Counted from the stretch's first letter, positions 8,066-16,793 are shown. The stretch: DNA of 64,000 nt from Paenibacillus sp. MZ04-78.2 (GCF_024213375.1 NZ_JANAVJ010000008.1:1-64000); one strand, 5' to 3'. The notes: a model not told the origin generated them from the letters alone. Made by a program: numbers and translations.

Positions 8066-9727
8066 CTATTCCACTCTACGACGAATTATATTCCCATTGA
8101 GATCGTAGTCATATCTGATTTCTCTTTGATTCGGTGAAATAAATTTAATTAAACGTCCATTTTGGTCATACTGATACTTATTTTTTTCAATTACAATATC
8201 ATCCAAAGATAAAGCACCACCGTTATGAATGCCCCAGATCAGGAAATAATTCTCCTTATCTCCAGTCGTGAATACGATCGTTTTCGTTCCTATCTTGCCT
8301 GCTTGGTCATTCCATTCCGTCCATCCCTTATCACTCGTATAATCCGATCCTACTCCTCTAGCTACAAAGTAAAAGTAGCCGTTATTTGCTTTTACTGGAT
8401 TTACGATTGATTTGTAAGAAAATGTCACGGAATACGTTGTATTTTTCTCAAAACGGATCTTGTTAGTATCTGAATATGCAATGTCTTTCCATTCCTGTGT
8501 AGGTTGGGAGGCTAGGTAGGCGGAGTATTGCCCCGTTATTACCTTCTGCGGATCATTGGTTATGGTCCCTGCTCCTGCTGTATAGTTTGTTCCTGCATAG
8601 CTTCCTCGTTCAAAGGATTCACTTCGTTTTTCGATATAAATATCATCCAAAGATAAAGCACCACCGTTATGAATGCCCCAGATCAGGAAATAATTCTCCT
8701 TATCTCCAGTCGTGAATACGATCGTTTTCGTTCCTATCTTGCCTGCTTGATCATTCCATTCCGTCCATCCTTTATCACTCGTATGATCCGATCCTACTCC
8801 TCTAGCTACAAAGTAAAAGTAGCCGTTATTTGCTTTCACTGGATCTACGATTGATTTGTAAGAAAATGTCACGGAATACGTTGTATTTTTCTCAAAACGG
8901 ATCTTGTTAGTATCTGAATATGCAATATCTCTCCATTCCTGTGTAGGTTGGGAGGCTAGGTAGGCGGAGTATTGCCCCGTTATTACCTTCTGCGGATCAT
9001 TGGTTATGGTCCCTGCTCCTGCTGTATAGTTTGTTCCTGCATAGCTTCCTCGTTCAAAGGATTCACTTCGTTTTTCGATATAAATATCATCCAAAGATAA
9101 AGCACCACCGTTATGAATGCCCCAGATCAGGAAATAATTCTCCTTATCTCCAGTCGTGAATACGATCGTTTTCGTTCCTATCTTGCCTGCTTGATCATTC
9201 CATTCCGTCCATCCTTTATCACTCGTATAATCCGATCCTACTCCTCTAGCTACAAAGTAAAAGTAGCCGTTATTTGCTTTCACTGGATCTACGATTGATT
9301 TGTAAGAAAATGTCACGGAATACGTTGTATTTTTCTCAAAACGGATCTTGTTAGTATCTGAATATGCAATATCTCTCCATTCCTGTGTAGGTTGGGAGGC
9401 TAGGTAGGCGGAGTATTGCCCCGTTATTACCTTCTGCGGATCATTGGTTATGGTCCCTGCTTCTGCTGTATAGTTTGTTCCTGCATAGCTTCCTCGTTCA
9501 AAGGATTCAACATCATATATATTCTCATTCAGTCCGTTGGAAATGGATGCTGCTGTAACAAGCCCCTGACTACCGTGACTTACAAGTACGGAAGAATTTG
9601 CATAACCAATAGTTGATAATGCCGAAAACATACAAATACTTATAAAAGGTATAAAAAATACTCTTTGTAAATTTCCGACGTATAATAATACAATTAATAT
9701 GAAGTTATTGTTTATGTGTGATGCCAC
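8066..9727 (-). CDS. Secreted three-repeat protein ending in YD units
   Basis: This encodes 553 residues. The GTG start is supported by GAGGGGAG nine bases upstream. A hydrophobic segment at residues 9-41 is a signal or anchor, ending near GYANSS. Residues 74-520 are three almost identical 148-residue units (SFERGSYAGTNYTA to SLDDI), each a beta-rich module like the carbohydrate-binding DNRLRE/CBM types. The last 37 residues form two YD units (KYQYDQNGRL, RYDYDLNGNIIRR) and then stop. It therefore looks like the front of a WapA-like protein that ends after its first YD units. It is separated from the next gene by 450 bp of remnants. No catalytic motif was seen. It is probably a surface ligand-binding protein. 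Confidence 0.75.
   Translation of the reverse strand: MASHINNNFILIVLLYVGNLQRVFFIPFISICMFSALSTIGYANSSVLVSHGSQGLVTAASISNGLNENIYDVESFERGSYAGTNYTAEAGTITNDPQKVITGQYSAYLASQPTQEWRDIAYSDTNKIRFEKNTTYSVTFSYKSIVDPVKANNGYFYFVARGVGSDYTSDKGWTEWNDQAGKIGTKTIVFTTGDKENYFLIWGIHNGGALSLDDIYIEKRSESFERGSYAGTNYTAGAGTITNDPQKVITGQYSAYLASQPTQEWRDIAYSDTNKIRFEKNTTYSVTFSYKSIVDPVKANNGYFYFVARGVGSDHTSDKGWTEWNDQAGKIGTKTIVFTTGDKENYFLIWGIHNGGALSLDDIYIEKRSESFERGSYAGTNYTAGAGTITNDPQKVITGQYSAYLASQPTQEWKDIAYSDTNKIRFEKNTTYSVTFSYKSIVNPVKANNGYFYFVARGVGSDYTSDKGWTEWNDQAGKIGTKTIVFTTGDKENYFLIWGIHNGGALSLDDIVIEKNKYQYDQNGRLIKFISPNQREIRYDYDLNGNIIRRRVE
8180..9508 (-). repeat. Three tandem 444-bp repeats within a gene
   Basis: Unit boundaries fall at 9508, 9064 and 8620 (each starts at the GAA of ESFERGS), so the period is exactly 444 bp (148 codons). 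By eye the copies differ at only a few positions, including third-codon positions (for example TATAATCC versus TATGATCC near 8790, and ACTGGATT versus ACTGGATC near 8400). The last unit lacks its final residues. This indicates recent duplication or ongoing homogenisation. Confidence 0.92.
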
Positions 9728-9892
9728 TTTTCAGAACTCCCCTCAACATTATCAACAAAATCTATGTCTCAGACCCCTTTTCCCTGCTACAGCTTCACAT
9801 AACCGCATATTATTTCCAAATTTGCCCATGCGTCTATTTCAATTTTACGGTTGGATTTAAGCAATTGCATCAACTCATTCTCAGTTGTCATT

Positions 9893-10204
9893 ATTACGGT
9901 AAAATAACCTCTTTACCAACCATATTCCCATTACTATCGTATTCCCTTTAATCTTTGCAGTAATCTGTCCACACTTGAAGTTGGTTTACCCGTGTATTCG
10001 AAATGCTGCCATACCCTTTTTTTTGTATTATCATAATATAACAAGGCGCCACCGAACCCTCCTTCCGAGAGCAATAAATGTACTCCCCGTTTCCGCAAGG
10101 TTCACATGAGGGGAAATATAAGCATCAAAGCTCCAGGTATAAGTCACATTCGGATCCACTCCGAGATCAAATCCGTTCCATGTCCATGAAGAGATTTCCT
10201 CCAT
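9893..10204 (-). pseudogene. Frameshifted relic of a secreted YD protein
   Basis: From an ATG at 10204 the minus strand reads EEISSWTWNGFDLGVDPNVT and YTWSFDAYISPHV. It then shifts frame near 10072 to continue EGGFGGALLYYNDNTKKRVW, QHFEYTGKPTS. After another shift it gives REYDSNGNMVGKEV, a YD unit, before stops at about 9895. This is the same domain order (beta-sandwich module then YD stub) as the 553-residue neighbour, but broken at least twice. The copy of the promoter-like element lies just upstream, so this is a dead paralog of the locus. Confidence 0.65.
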
Positions 10205-10242
10205 ATGTCTGATATAAATTCTACAGGACTTTCTTACTAATA

Positions 10243-10310
10243 TTTCCCGTGTTAAATTATACCTTTGTCAGATAGTGTCTGTATATAGCGGAGTATGTAA
10301 AAAATAATAA
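10243..10310 (-). promoter_or_regulatory. Second copy of the promoter-like element
   Basis: It contains the same ordered blocks as 7655-7722 (TTTTTTACA, CGCTATATACA, AAAGGTATAATTTAACA on the minus strand) and lies upstream of the frameshifted relic at 9893-10204. Confidence 0.5.
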
Positions 10311-10393
10311 TATTCCCTTCACCTGTCGGCGCGGTGACAAAACGGTCGGGCTGTTCATAGAATGCATCATCCAAGCCGCGGGAGATGAAGACT

Positions 10394-10600
10394 GTGAGCA
10401 AAGCGAAAACTGCCAAAAAGAAAGTCCCGGCGTCGTCCATCGACAAAACCAAGTTCAACATGAAGGTGGTGACCTCGGACGTGTGCGCCCGCTGCCGCAA
10501 ATGCGAGCGCGGACTGCGGTATCTCGAGAAAATGTCCCAGCCGGGTGCCGTCGGCAACGGGATTCCGTGCATCCTGACCAAAGGCAAGGCTTACGCTTAG
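10394..10600 (+). CDS. Small basic protein with CxxCxxC motif
   Basis: This encodes 68 residues from a GTG with GGGAG nine bases upstream; an in-frame ATG at 10385 directly abuts that site and is less likely. The N-terminus is lysine- and alanine-rich, followed by FNMKVVTSDVCARCRKCERG and a C-terminus with GIPCILTKGKAY. Four cysteines (C-x2-C-x2-C plus one near the C-terminus) could bind a metal. Similar short proteins are familiar in Paenibacillaceae but have no assigned role. A hairpin terminator follows. It has no membrane segment and no clear operon partner. Confidence 0.7.
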   Translation: MSKAKTAKKKVPASSIDKTKFNMKVVTSDVCARCRKCERGLRYLEKMSQPGAVGNGIPCILTKGKAYA

Positions 10601-10636
10601 CACGATGCCTGTACGACGAATCGGCTCCAGTGAAAC

Positions 10637-10688
10637 GAAAAGGGCAAGGTACGCTTCCCGCGATTCCGGAATTCGTCCCTTGCCCTTT
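10637..10688 (+). terminator. Hairpin terminator
   Basis: AAAGGGCAAGG (10638-10648) pairs with CCTTGCCCTTT (10677-10687), with an inner GATTCCGGAATTC palindrome in the loop. It follows the small CxxC protein. The T-tail is short. Confidence 0.55.
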
Positions 10689-10745
10689 ACTATGTATGAT
10701 GTCTTGCGGTTGACCATCTTCCCTTCGCTTCAGCAGCAACACGTC

Positions 10746-10931
10746 CTATATCCTTTCATCATGTACGTACGTCCGCCCGCCTTCCGCCCCGAACGTCAGC
10801 ACGCCGTCGTGGGCCTCCACCTTCACCACTGCCTCGTCTGTGACCACGGCCGACACCGCCGTCTGCGCCCTCAACCCCGCCTTTCGTTCGGCATGCGGGT
10901 CCGTGACGTCAAAGCGATACGTGCTGCTCAC
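10746..10931 (-). CDS. Small hypothetical protein overlapping the LysR gene end
   Basis: This frame of 61 residues starts at GTG and overlaps the end of the LysR gene by 23 bp. Codon use is GC-ending like real genes here, and the product (TYRFDVTDPHAERKAGLRAQ, later VVKVEAHDGVLTFG) looks like a soluble protein rather than a random frame. There is no strong ribosome-binding site, so translation would depend on coupling to lysR. I do not recognise a family. Confidence 0.45.
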   Translation of the reverse strand: MSSTYRFDVTDPHAERKAGLRAQTAVSAVVTDEAVVKVEAHDGVLTFGAEGGRTYVHDERI

Positions 10932-11793
10932 CCAGCCATGCTGTAATATGCTTTTTGAACTTTTGCGCAGCCGGGGAAAGGTGCTTGAAGGATACGGCCG
11001 CGAGCACGATCGTGCGATAAGGGTCGCCTTCGAGACCGATCATGTGAATGCCGTCCAGCGCCTCATAGAGCACCATCGCCGGCAAAATGCTGATCCCGAG
11101 CCCGTTTTTCACCATCGCCATGATCGCTTGATCTTCCAGCACTTCGTATTTGATGTTCAGCGACAGACGGTTGATTTTGATAATGCGCAGCAGGTCGCTT
11201 TCCTTGCCCCACTTCGGCATAATGAACGGCTCCGCTTGCAGCTGAGCAAGCGACATGACGGTCATCTCGCGGTAAGGGGACTCGTCCGGCACGATGCAGA
11301 GCAGGTTGTCGTTGGTCAGCGGGATGATGTCCAAAGGACGGGCCGCCGTTAACGAGAGAAAGCCGAAATCGACCGCACCACTCGTAATCCAATCGTTAAT
11401 TTCGTCGTAATCGCCTTCCAGCAGCTTGATCTCGATGGTCGGGTGCTCCGCCTGGAACCGCTTCATGATGCCGGGCAGCCATTGGGTGGAAATGCTTGTG
11501 AAGGTGCCGATCCGCACCGTTCCAGTCTCCAGCCCTTGAATCGAAGCGACCTCCTGCTTGAGCAGCTCGCTTCGCTGGAGAATGTCCCGGACATGCTTTA
11601 GCACGCGCGCGCCGTTCGGCGTCAGACCGGTCCCGGCGCGTCCCCGGGTCAGCAGGGCAAAGCCCCACTCGGACTCCAGACTGGCGATGGCATGGCTGAC
11701 CGCCGATTGGGTCAGTCCGAGCTTCTCGGCCGTCCGGGTCAGGCTACCCAGCTCGACAACCGTGCTGAATACTTCGTATTTGGCCAATGACAT
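10909..11793 (-). CDS. LysR-family transcriptional regulator
   Basis: This encodes 294 residues, the usual length. A winged helix-turn-helix lies at residues 3-60 (KYEVFSTVVELGSLTRTAEK, then GLTQSAVSHAIASLE), followed by a LysR substrate-binding domain (about 90-290) with VRIGTFTSISTQWLPGIM. ATG follows AGGAAG. It is divergent from the EamA transporter gene, separated by 123 bp that should hold a shared regulatory region, so control of that transporter is the natural inference. LysR regulators usually bind a small molecule that changes DNA bending; the ligand here is unknown. Confidence 0.9.
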   Translation of the reverse strand: MSLAKYEVFSTVVELGSLTRTAEKLGLTQSAVSHAIASLESEWGFALLTRGRAGTGLTPNGARVLKHVRDILQRSELLKQEVASIQGLETGTVRIGTFTSISTQWLPGIMKRFQAEHPTIEIKLLEGDYDEINDWITSGAVDFGFLSLTAARPLDIIPLTNDNLLCIVPDESPYREMTVMSLAQLQAEPFIMPKWGKESDLLRIIKINRLSLNIKYEVLEDQAIMAMVKNGLGISILPAMVLYEALDGIHMIGLEGDPYRTIVLAAVSFKHLSPAAQKFKKHITAWLGEQHVSL

Positions 11794-11916
11794 GGATCGT
11801 CTTCCTTTTCATGAAAAAATTTCACTTAACATATGATAAACATTCATTTTTCTTATTCATAGTGTACCGTTATACTAATCGTTGTGTAAATACATATCGC
11901 GTTGGGAGCCAGACAG

Positions 11917-12822
11917 ATGAGAACGGAAATTAAAGCGGATTTGATGATGCTGGGAGCGACGATGCTGTGGGCGTCCTCGTATTTGTTCACCAAAGTCGGG
12001 TTGCAATCGTTGGACACATTTAATCTAATTGCTTTGCGCCTGCTGATTGCATTTCTATTGTCGGCGCTTGTCTTTCATAAGCGCGTCCGGAGCGCCGATT
12101 GGTCGACGTTGAGCTCCTCTTTTGTGCTAGGCTCGATCTTGTTTCTCAGCTTCGTGTTCATCACCTTCGGGGTCCGGTCGACCTCCGCTTCGAACGCGGG
12201 CTTTCTCGTCGGTCTTTCGGTGATCTTCGTTCCGATATTGTCGATTCTTTTCCTGAGGAAAAAACCGGAGGCGCGCTTGCTTCTGTGCATCGGACTCGCC
12301 ATCGTCGGGATCGGCCTGCTGACGCTGACCTCGTCGCTGACGATCAATCAAGGGGATATGTACTGCATGCTCGGCTCGCTGCTGTTCGCCGTGCATATGC
12401 TCGTGACGGGCTCGTTCGTAAAACAGGGGGACGCGATCGCCCTCGGCGTGCTACAGCTCGGGTTTGCCGGGCTGTGGGCGCTGTCCTTCTCCTTCCTGAT
12501 GGAGACGCCGAAGCTGCCGGATACGTTCGACGCGTGGTGGTCCATTCTCGGACTGAGCGTCTTATGCAGCGCCGTCGCCTTCGTTCTACAGGGTTCCGCG
12601 CAAAAGTACGCCTCGCCTACGCGCACGGCGCTGATTTTCGGAACGGAGCCGTTGTTCGCCGCGATCTTCGCTTTTGTTTTTGCAGGGGAAATGTTGACGT
12701 CCAGAGGATACGTCGGCGCGGCGCTGCTGCTGCTCAGCGTGTTTCTCGCACAGACCGATGTGAAGAAGCTGCTCGACGGGAAGCGGCTCGCCGTCAAGAA
12801 GCACCGTCCGTTAAGCAAATAG
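11917..12822 (+). CDS. EamA/DMT-family membrane transporter
   Basis: This encodes 301 residues from the ATG at 11917, which has GGGAG nine bases upstream; an earlier in-frame TTG at 11902 overlaps that site. About ten hydrophobic segments form two EamA repeats (about 8-140 and 150-285), with the typical ATMLWASSYLFTKVGL start and GTEPLFAAIFAFVF near the end. DMT proteins export or import small metabolites such as amino acids by drug/metabolite antiport; the substrate cannot be read from sequence. It is divergent from the LysR gene, which is its probable regulator. The 146 bp after it hold no gene. Confidence 0.88.
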   Translation: MRTEIKADLMMLGATMLWASSYLFTKVGLQSLDTFNLIALRLLIAFLLSALVFHKRVRSADWSTLSSSFVLGSILFLSFVFITFGVRSTSASNAGFLVGLSVIFVPILSILFLRKKPEARLLLCIGLAIVGIGLLTLTSSLTINQGDMYCMLGSLLFAVHMLVTGSFVKQGDAIALGVLQLGFAGLWALSFSFLMETPKLPDTFDAWWSILGLSVLCSAVAFVLQGSAQKYASPTRTALIFGTEPLFAAIFAFVFAGEMLTSRGYVGAALLLLSVFLAQTDVKKLLDGKRLAVKKHRPLSK

Positions 12823-12968
12823 CTTTGAAAGATATAGAGGAACACCGATGCTTTAACGATAAGCCAATGCCTGCGTTTTGAAAAATAAGACATCCGCGGT
12901 GTTACGAAGCTGCATAGCAGACGTTCAGCCTCATGAAAGCAGCCTCGCGTACTCCCGTCCAGCAAACA

Positions 12969-13013
12969 ACAAGATCCCGCCTGCTCCTTTTCAGAGCATG
13001 TGCGGGATCTTGT
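12969..13013 (-). terminator. Hairpin terminator of the two-component cluster
   Basis: ACAAGATCCCGC (12969-12980) pairs perfectly with GCGGGATCTTGT (13002-13013), 11 bp past the response-regulator stop. The T-tail is weak in both directions, so it may also serve the opposite gene. Confidence 0.6.
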
Positions 13014-13023
13014 TCACTTCGCC

Positions 13024-13713
13024 TCAAATCTTAAACCGGTACCCCGCGCCCCAGATCGTATCAATATACTGCGGATTGGACGGGTCCTGCTCGATTTTAT
13101 CCCGCAGCTTGTGGATGTGGACGGTGACGGTCGCGATATCGCCGACCGAATCGTAGCCCCAGATGTGCTCAAACAGTTGGTCCTTGCTGAACACGCGGTT
13201 CGGGTTGGAAGCGAGAAACGTCAGCAGATCGAACTCTCGGGTCGTAAACGTCACTTCCTGGTTGTTCACGAACACGCGGCGGGACGACTTGTCGATGAGG
13301 AGGCCGCGGATGCGGATTTCCTCCGCCTGCGGAGCCCGGCTGCCGAGCAGCCGCTCGTATCGCGACAAATGCGCCTTCACACGGGCGACCAGCTCGCCCG
13401 GACTGAACGGCTTGATGATGTAATCGTCGGCGCCGAGGCCCAGGCCGCGGATTTTGTCGATCTCTTCCTTTTTCGCGGATACCATCAGAATCGGGATATC
13501 GTGCTTGTCGCGGATTTTCCGGCATATCTCGAAGCCGTCCACTTTGGGCAGCATCAGATCGAGAATGATCAGATCGTAATTCCCCGTGAGCGCCTTCTTC
13601 AGCCCTTCGTCGCCGCTGTGCTCCATATCGACCCGATACCCGTTGATCTCCAAGTAATCCCTTTCCAGCTCGGCAATGCTCGTTTCGTCCTCGATAATTA
13701 AAATGTTTTTCAT
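13024..13713 (-). CDS. OmpR-family response regulator
   Basis: This encodes 229 residues. The receiver domain (about 1-115) has the acidic pair in IEDETS, the phosphoacceptor Asp in LIILDLMLPKVDGFE, and Lys in IIKPFSPGEL. A winged-helix DNA-binding domain (about 130-229) follows, with FTTREFDLLTFLASNPNRVF and WGAGYRFKI. It lies four bases after the sensor kinase and is the last gene of the cluster, so it is cotranscribed with and phosphorylated by that kinase. Its likely targets are the ABC transporter and secreted-protein genes of the same cluster (inference). Confidence 0.92.
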   Translation of the reverse strand: MKNILIIEDETSIAELERDYLEINGYRVDMEHSGDEGLKKALTGNYDLIILDLMLPKVDGFEICRKIRDKHDIPILMVSAKKEEIDKIRGLGLGADDYIIKPFSPGELVARVKAHLSRYERLLGSRAPQAEEIRIRGLLIDKSSRRVFVNNQEVTFTTREFDLLTFLASNPNRVFSKDQLFEHIWGYDSVGDIATVTVHIHKLRDKIEQDPSNPQYIDTIWGAGYRFKI

Positions 13714-13716
13714 CGC

Positions 13717-15198
13717 TCAATCCCCGCCGCCCGTAGTTTGATGGAGCGTAAAATAAATGCTCGTGCCTTCGCCTAGCGTACTTTTGGCCTGAATGTCGCC
13801 GCCGTGCTCCTCGATAATATGCTTCGCAATAGCAAGGCCCAGCCCGCTGCCTCCAGTGCCGCTGTTCCGCGACGGGTCCGCCCGGTAAAACCGGTCGAAA
13901 ATATGCGGCAGCGCCTCCGGCGGAATGCCTTGTCCGTTGTCCCTTACTTCCACGATGACCCGTTCGCCGTCGAACCGCATCCGAAGCGTAATGAGTCCCT
14001 CATCCTTGTCCATATATTTGATGGCGTTGCCGATCAAATTGACCAGCACCCGCTTCAGCTTCTCCCGGTCGGCCGTGACCCACACCGGAGCTTGCGCCAT
14101 GGGGGCGTCGAACCGAAGCGTGACGCCTTTCTTTTCAATATCGGCGTGCAGCTGCATGTCAAGGGTGCAATCCTGCAAAAAATCGTTCAAGTTCACCGGT
14201 TCAAAATGAAACGGCAGCTTTCCCAGATCCAGCTTGGAAAACAAAAACAGCTCGTCGATCAGATGATCCATCTGAACGGCTTTGGCATAAATCGTCTTCA
14301 AGTATTTGTCCAGCTTGTCCGGCGAATTCGATACGCCGTCCATAATGCCTTCGACATAGCCTTTAATGGCGGTCACCGGCGTTTTCAGATCGTGCGAAAT
14401 GTTGGAAATGAGCTCCTTGCGGTTCTCTTCGTACCTGAGCTGCACGTCGACGGATTGCTTCAGCCTCCGGCGCATCTGCTCGAAGGATGCCGCCAGCTCG
14501 CCGATCTCGTCCTTCGCCTGCGGCTTGACTTCAAAGTCAAGATTGCCTTCGCGAATTTCGCCTGCCGCCCGCTGCAATTGACGAAGCGGACGAATCACAC
14601 TGCGCGATACCCAATACGTCAGCAAGCCGTTGGTCAACACCAGAATCACGAGCAGCGAAATAAAAAACGCCGAGGTGTAAGTACGGAAAATTTTGCCGAA
14701 AAAATTCACGTCCGTCGCGATAAAGACGCTCCCCGGACTGCCGTCCTTAAAACGGAAATCGTGCTGCCGCGATAAAAACCATGGGCCCCGGTCCTTCATC
14801 GGCCGGGCATTGAGATCCGACTCCCCCGCTCCGTATGGCGGTAATTTGCCAAGCAGCTCCGGCTTGTTCAGCTTCTCGGACACGTAGACGATGCTATCCA
14901 TTTTCCGTACGACCAGCCCCATATTGATCGGCCGAAGCCGCTCTTCGAATTGCGCCGTTACGGCCGGGTTCAGCAGCGAATCCGGATCGTCCGTCGTCTT
15001 GAGCTTTAATTCGGCACTGACGGCGGCTTCCTTCTCCATCACTTCTTTGACGGGATTATGTTTCGTATCGACGTCGTACAGCGACTGAACGTTGCCGAAA
15101 AAAGCGGCAACAATGATCAAAAACGCGACGCCGGCAAGCACGACCGGCACGATAAGCATCAAGAAATAGGACAGCACCAACCGGACTTTGATGGACAT
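13717..15198 (-). CDS. Membrane sensor histidine kinase
   Basis: This encodes 493 residues. There are two membrane segments (about 8-32 and 165-188) around an extracellular sensor loop of about 130 residues. A HAMP linker (about 190-240) follows. The HisKA segment contains the phosphoacceptor His in NISHDLKTPVTAIKGYVEG, and the HATPase domain has N box NLIGNAIKY, DNGQGIP and GGSGLGLAI. ATG follows TAGGAG. It sits 12 bp after the ABC permease and is followed directly by its regulator. The sensed signal is unknown; in clusters with an ABC transporter and exported protein it is often envelope stress or peptides. Confidence 0.92.
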   Translation of the reverse strand: MSIKVRLVLSYFLMLIVPVVLAGVAFLIIVAAFFGNVQSLYDVDTKHNPVKEVMEKEAAVSAELKLKTTDDPDSLLNPAVTAQFEERLRPINMGLVVRKMDSIVYVSEKLNKPELLGKLPPYGAGESDLNARPMKDRGPWFLSRQHDFRFKDGSPGSVFIATDVNFFGKIFRTYTSAFFISLLVILVLTNGLLTYWVSRSVIRPLRQLQRAAGEIREGNLDFEVKPQAKDEIGELAASFEQMRRRLKQSVDVQLRYEENRKELISNISHDLKTPVTAIKGYVEGIMDGVSNSPDKLDKYLKTIYAKAVQMDHLIDELFLFSKLDLGKLPFHFEPVNLNDFLQDCTLDMQLHADIEKKGVTLRFDAPMAQAPVWVTADREKLKRVLVNLIGNAIKYMDKDEGLITLRMRFDGERVIVEVRDNGQGIPPEALPHIFDRFYRADPSRNSGTGGSGLGLAIAKHIIEEHGGDIQAKSTLGEGTSIYFTLHQTTGGGD

Positions 15199-15210
15199 CG
15201 CTACGGTCTC

Positions 15211-15963
15211 CTAGTATTGTTTTCGCTCGAAGATGGTATAGCCTCCTGTAAAAAACAATATACAACAAGCGGCCAGAAACATAAAGACGTTCAAAATTTT
15301 GCCCGACGCCACCGAGGCTCCGAGCCACAGCATATGCCAATCGGTGTAAGCCGCAGGGGTGTATACCGCCAGCGCAGGCACGAAGTAAGCGCCAAGCTTC
15401 GCCGAAGCGTACAGCAGAATGCAGACCGTCAGCGCGCCACTGCCGTTTTTGAACCATTGGGCGATAAAAGCCGCACCCAGTCCGAGCGTGAACAGAGGCA
15501 GCAGCGCCGTGATATAAGCGGCGGCCGTCCGGCCCAGTCCCTGCGCAACCGCGCCCCCGCCGCCCACAAGCAGAAGGCTTGCCACCGATACGACAAGGGC
15601 GATCGCCAGATGAAGCGCCGCATACCCGAGCATGGCGGCCAGCTTGGACGCGAACGCTTGAAATCTGGTGATCGGCCGCGTTAAAAGCAGCTTCATCGTC
15701 TTGTCGCCCGCTTCCCCGGCGAACATGTCGGATGCCGTCATGAAGAGCAGCAGCGGCAAGTAGACGGCGGTGTAAAAGCCAAGCAGGACGACCGGGAAAT
15801 CCGCAGAGGCCAACGCCGCTACGCCGAAGCCGAATTGAAGCCGCGAGGCGGCAACTGCCGCAGCCATCGAAATCAGGGCGGTCAGGACGAGAAAAACAAT
15901 CGTTTTGCGCCGAGCCATCAGCTTTGCCAGCTCGTTTACCGTATTCGCATAAAAACTAGGCAT
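15211..15963 (-). CDS. ABC-2-type transporter permease
   Basis: This encodes 250 residues from the ATG at 15963, which has AAAGGAGAG upstream. The start lies inside the end of the ATPase gene (8-bp overlap), showing translational coupling. Six hydrophobic segments are visible, with a cytoplasmic LLTRPITRFQAFASKL loop typical of ABC-2 permeases after the second one. With the neighbouring ATPase it should form an export or efflux complex in the membrane. The substrate is unknown; the linked sensor kinase suggests envelope stress or antimicrobial peptides (inference). Confidence 0.85.
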   Translation of the reverse strand: MPSFYANTVNELAKLMARRKTIVFLVLTALISMAAAVAASRLQFGFGVAALASADFPVVLLGFYTAVYLPLLLFMTASDMFAGEAGDKTMKLLLTRPITRFQAFASKLAAMLGYAALHLAIALVVSVASLLLVGGGGAVAQGLGRTAAAYITALLPLFTLGLGAAFIAQWFKNGSGALTVCILLYASAKLGAYFVPALAVYTPAAYTDWHMLWLGASVASGKILNVFMFLAACCILFFTGGYTIFERKQY

Positions 15964-16699
15964 GGACTTCCGCTCTCCTTTCTTCGCGCACTTGCTCCAT
16001 AAAATAATTCTCCAGTGTCGTCGGATTCGCGCCGCGGACAATATCCGCTACGAAATCTTCCCGAATCAGCCTTCCGTTATACAAAATGCCGATCCGGCTG
16101 CACAACTGCTCCATCTCCGTAATCAGATGACTGGATAAGAAAAACGTAATGTGCTGCTCGCGGGCCAGCCGGGCGATCAATTCGCGCATCTCCACCATGC
16201 CCTCGATATCGAGCCCGTTCGTCGGCTCATCCAGGATAAGCAGCTCTGGCTCAGACAGGATCGCCGCGGCAATGCCCAAACGCTGCTTCATGCCCAGCGA
16301 GTATTGGCTCACTTTCTCGTGCTTGAAGGCGGCGAGTCCGACCAGTTCCAGCACCTCGTCGATCCGCTTGCGGGGCAGCTGCGGGTAAAACCGGGCGGCG
16401 AGCTCCAAATTTTTGTAGCCGCTCATGTAATCGTAAGCGTCCGCCGTTTCGATAAGCACGCCCACCCTGCTCATCGCTTTCACGAAGTCGGCGGCCGCAT
16501 CTTGCCCGAACAAGCGCACCTGTCCCCGGTCCGCCCGGCACAGTCCGGCAATGATTTTCATCACGGTCGTTTTGCCGGCTCCGTTCGGCCCGAAAAATCC
16601 GTAAATATCTCCGCGCTGCACTTGCAGCGTAATATTTTCCACACCGCGCCGATTGGCGTAAATTTTGGTCAACCCGCTTAGCTCCAGGACAGCTTCCAT
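15956..16699 (-). CDS. ABC transporter ATP-binding protein
   Basis: This encodes 247 residues. Walker A is GPNGAGKTT, the signature is YSLGMKQRL, Walker B is LLILDEPTNGLD, and the H-loop is in FFLSSHL, so it is a complete nucleotide-binding domain. ATG follows AAGGAGATG. It overlaps the permease gene. The DrrA/CcmA-like type is common in export systems with a single ABC-2 permease. The 94 bp upstream to the secreted-protein gene contain no clear promoter, so the cluster may be one operon. Confidence 0.93.
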   Translation of the reverse strand: MEAVLELSGLTKIYANRRGVENITLQVQRGDIYGFFGPNGAGKTTVMKIIAGLCRADRGQVRLFGQDAAADFVKAMSRVGVLIETADAYDYMSGYKNLELAARFYPQLPRKRIDEVLELVGLAAFKHEKVSQYSLGMKQRLGIAAAILSEPELLILDEPTNGLDIEGMVEMRELIARLAREQHITFFLSSHLITEMEQLCSRIGILYNGRLIREDFVADIVRGANPTTLENYFMEQVREERRAEVHA

Positions 16700-16793
16700 C
16701 GGCTCATCTCCTTATTCATCAAAGCTCAAGCTTTTGCACGAACGGCGAAGGACGGCTGTCAGGCCGCCCCTCGTCCCGCTGCGGCAATCGCGC

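Noticed and set aside
8180-9508. CRISPR-like or satellite repeats
   Set aside because: The period is 444 bp, in frame, without spacers; it encodes protein modules.
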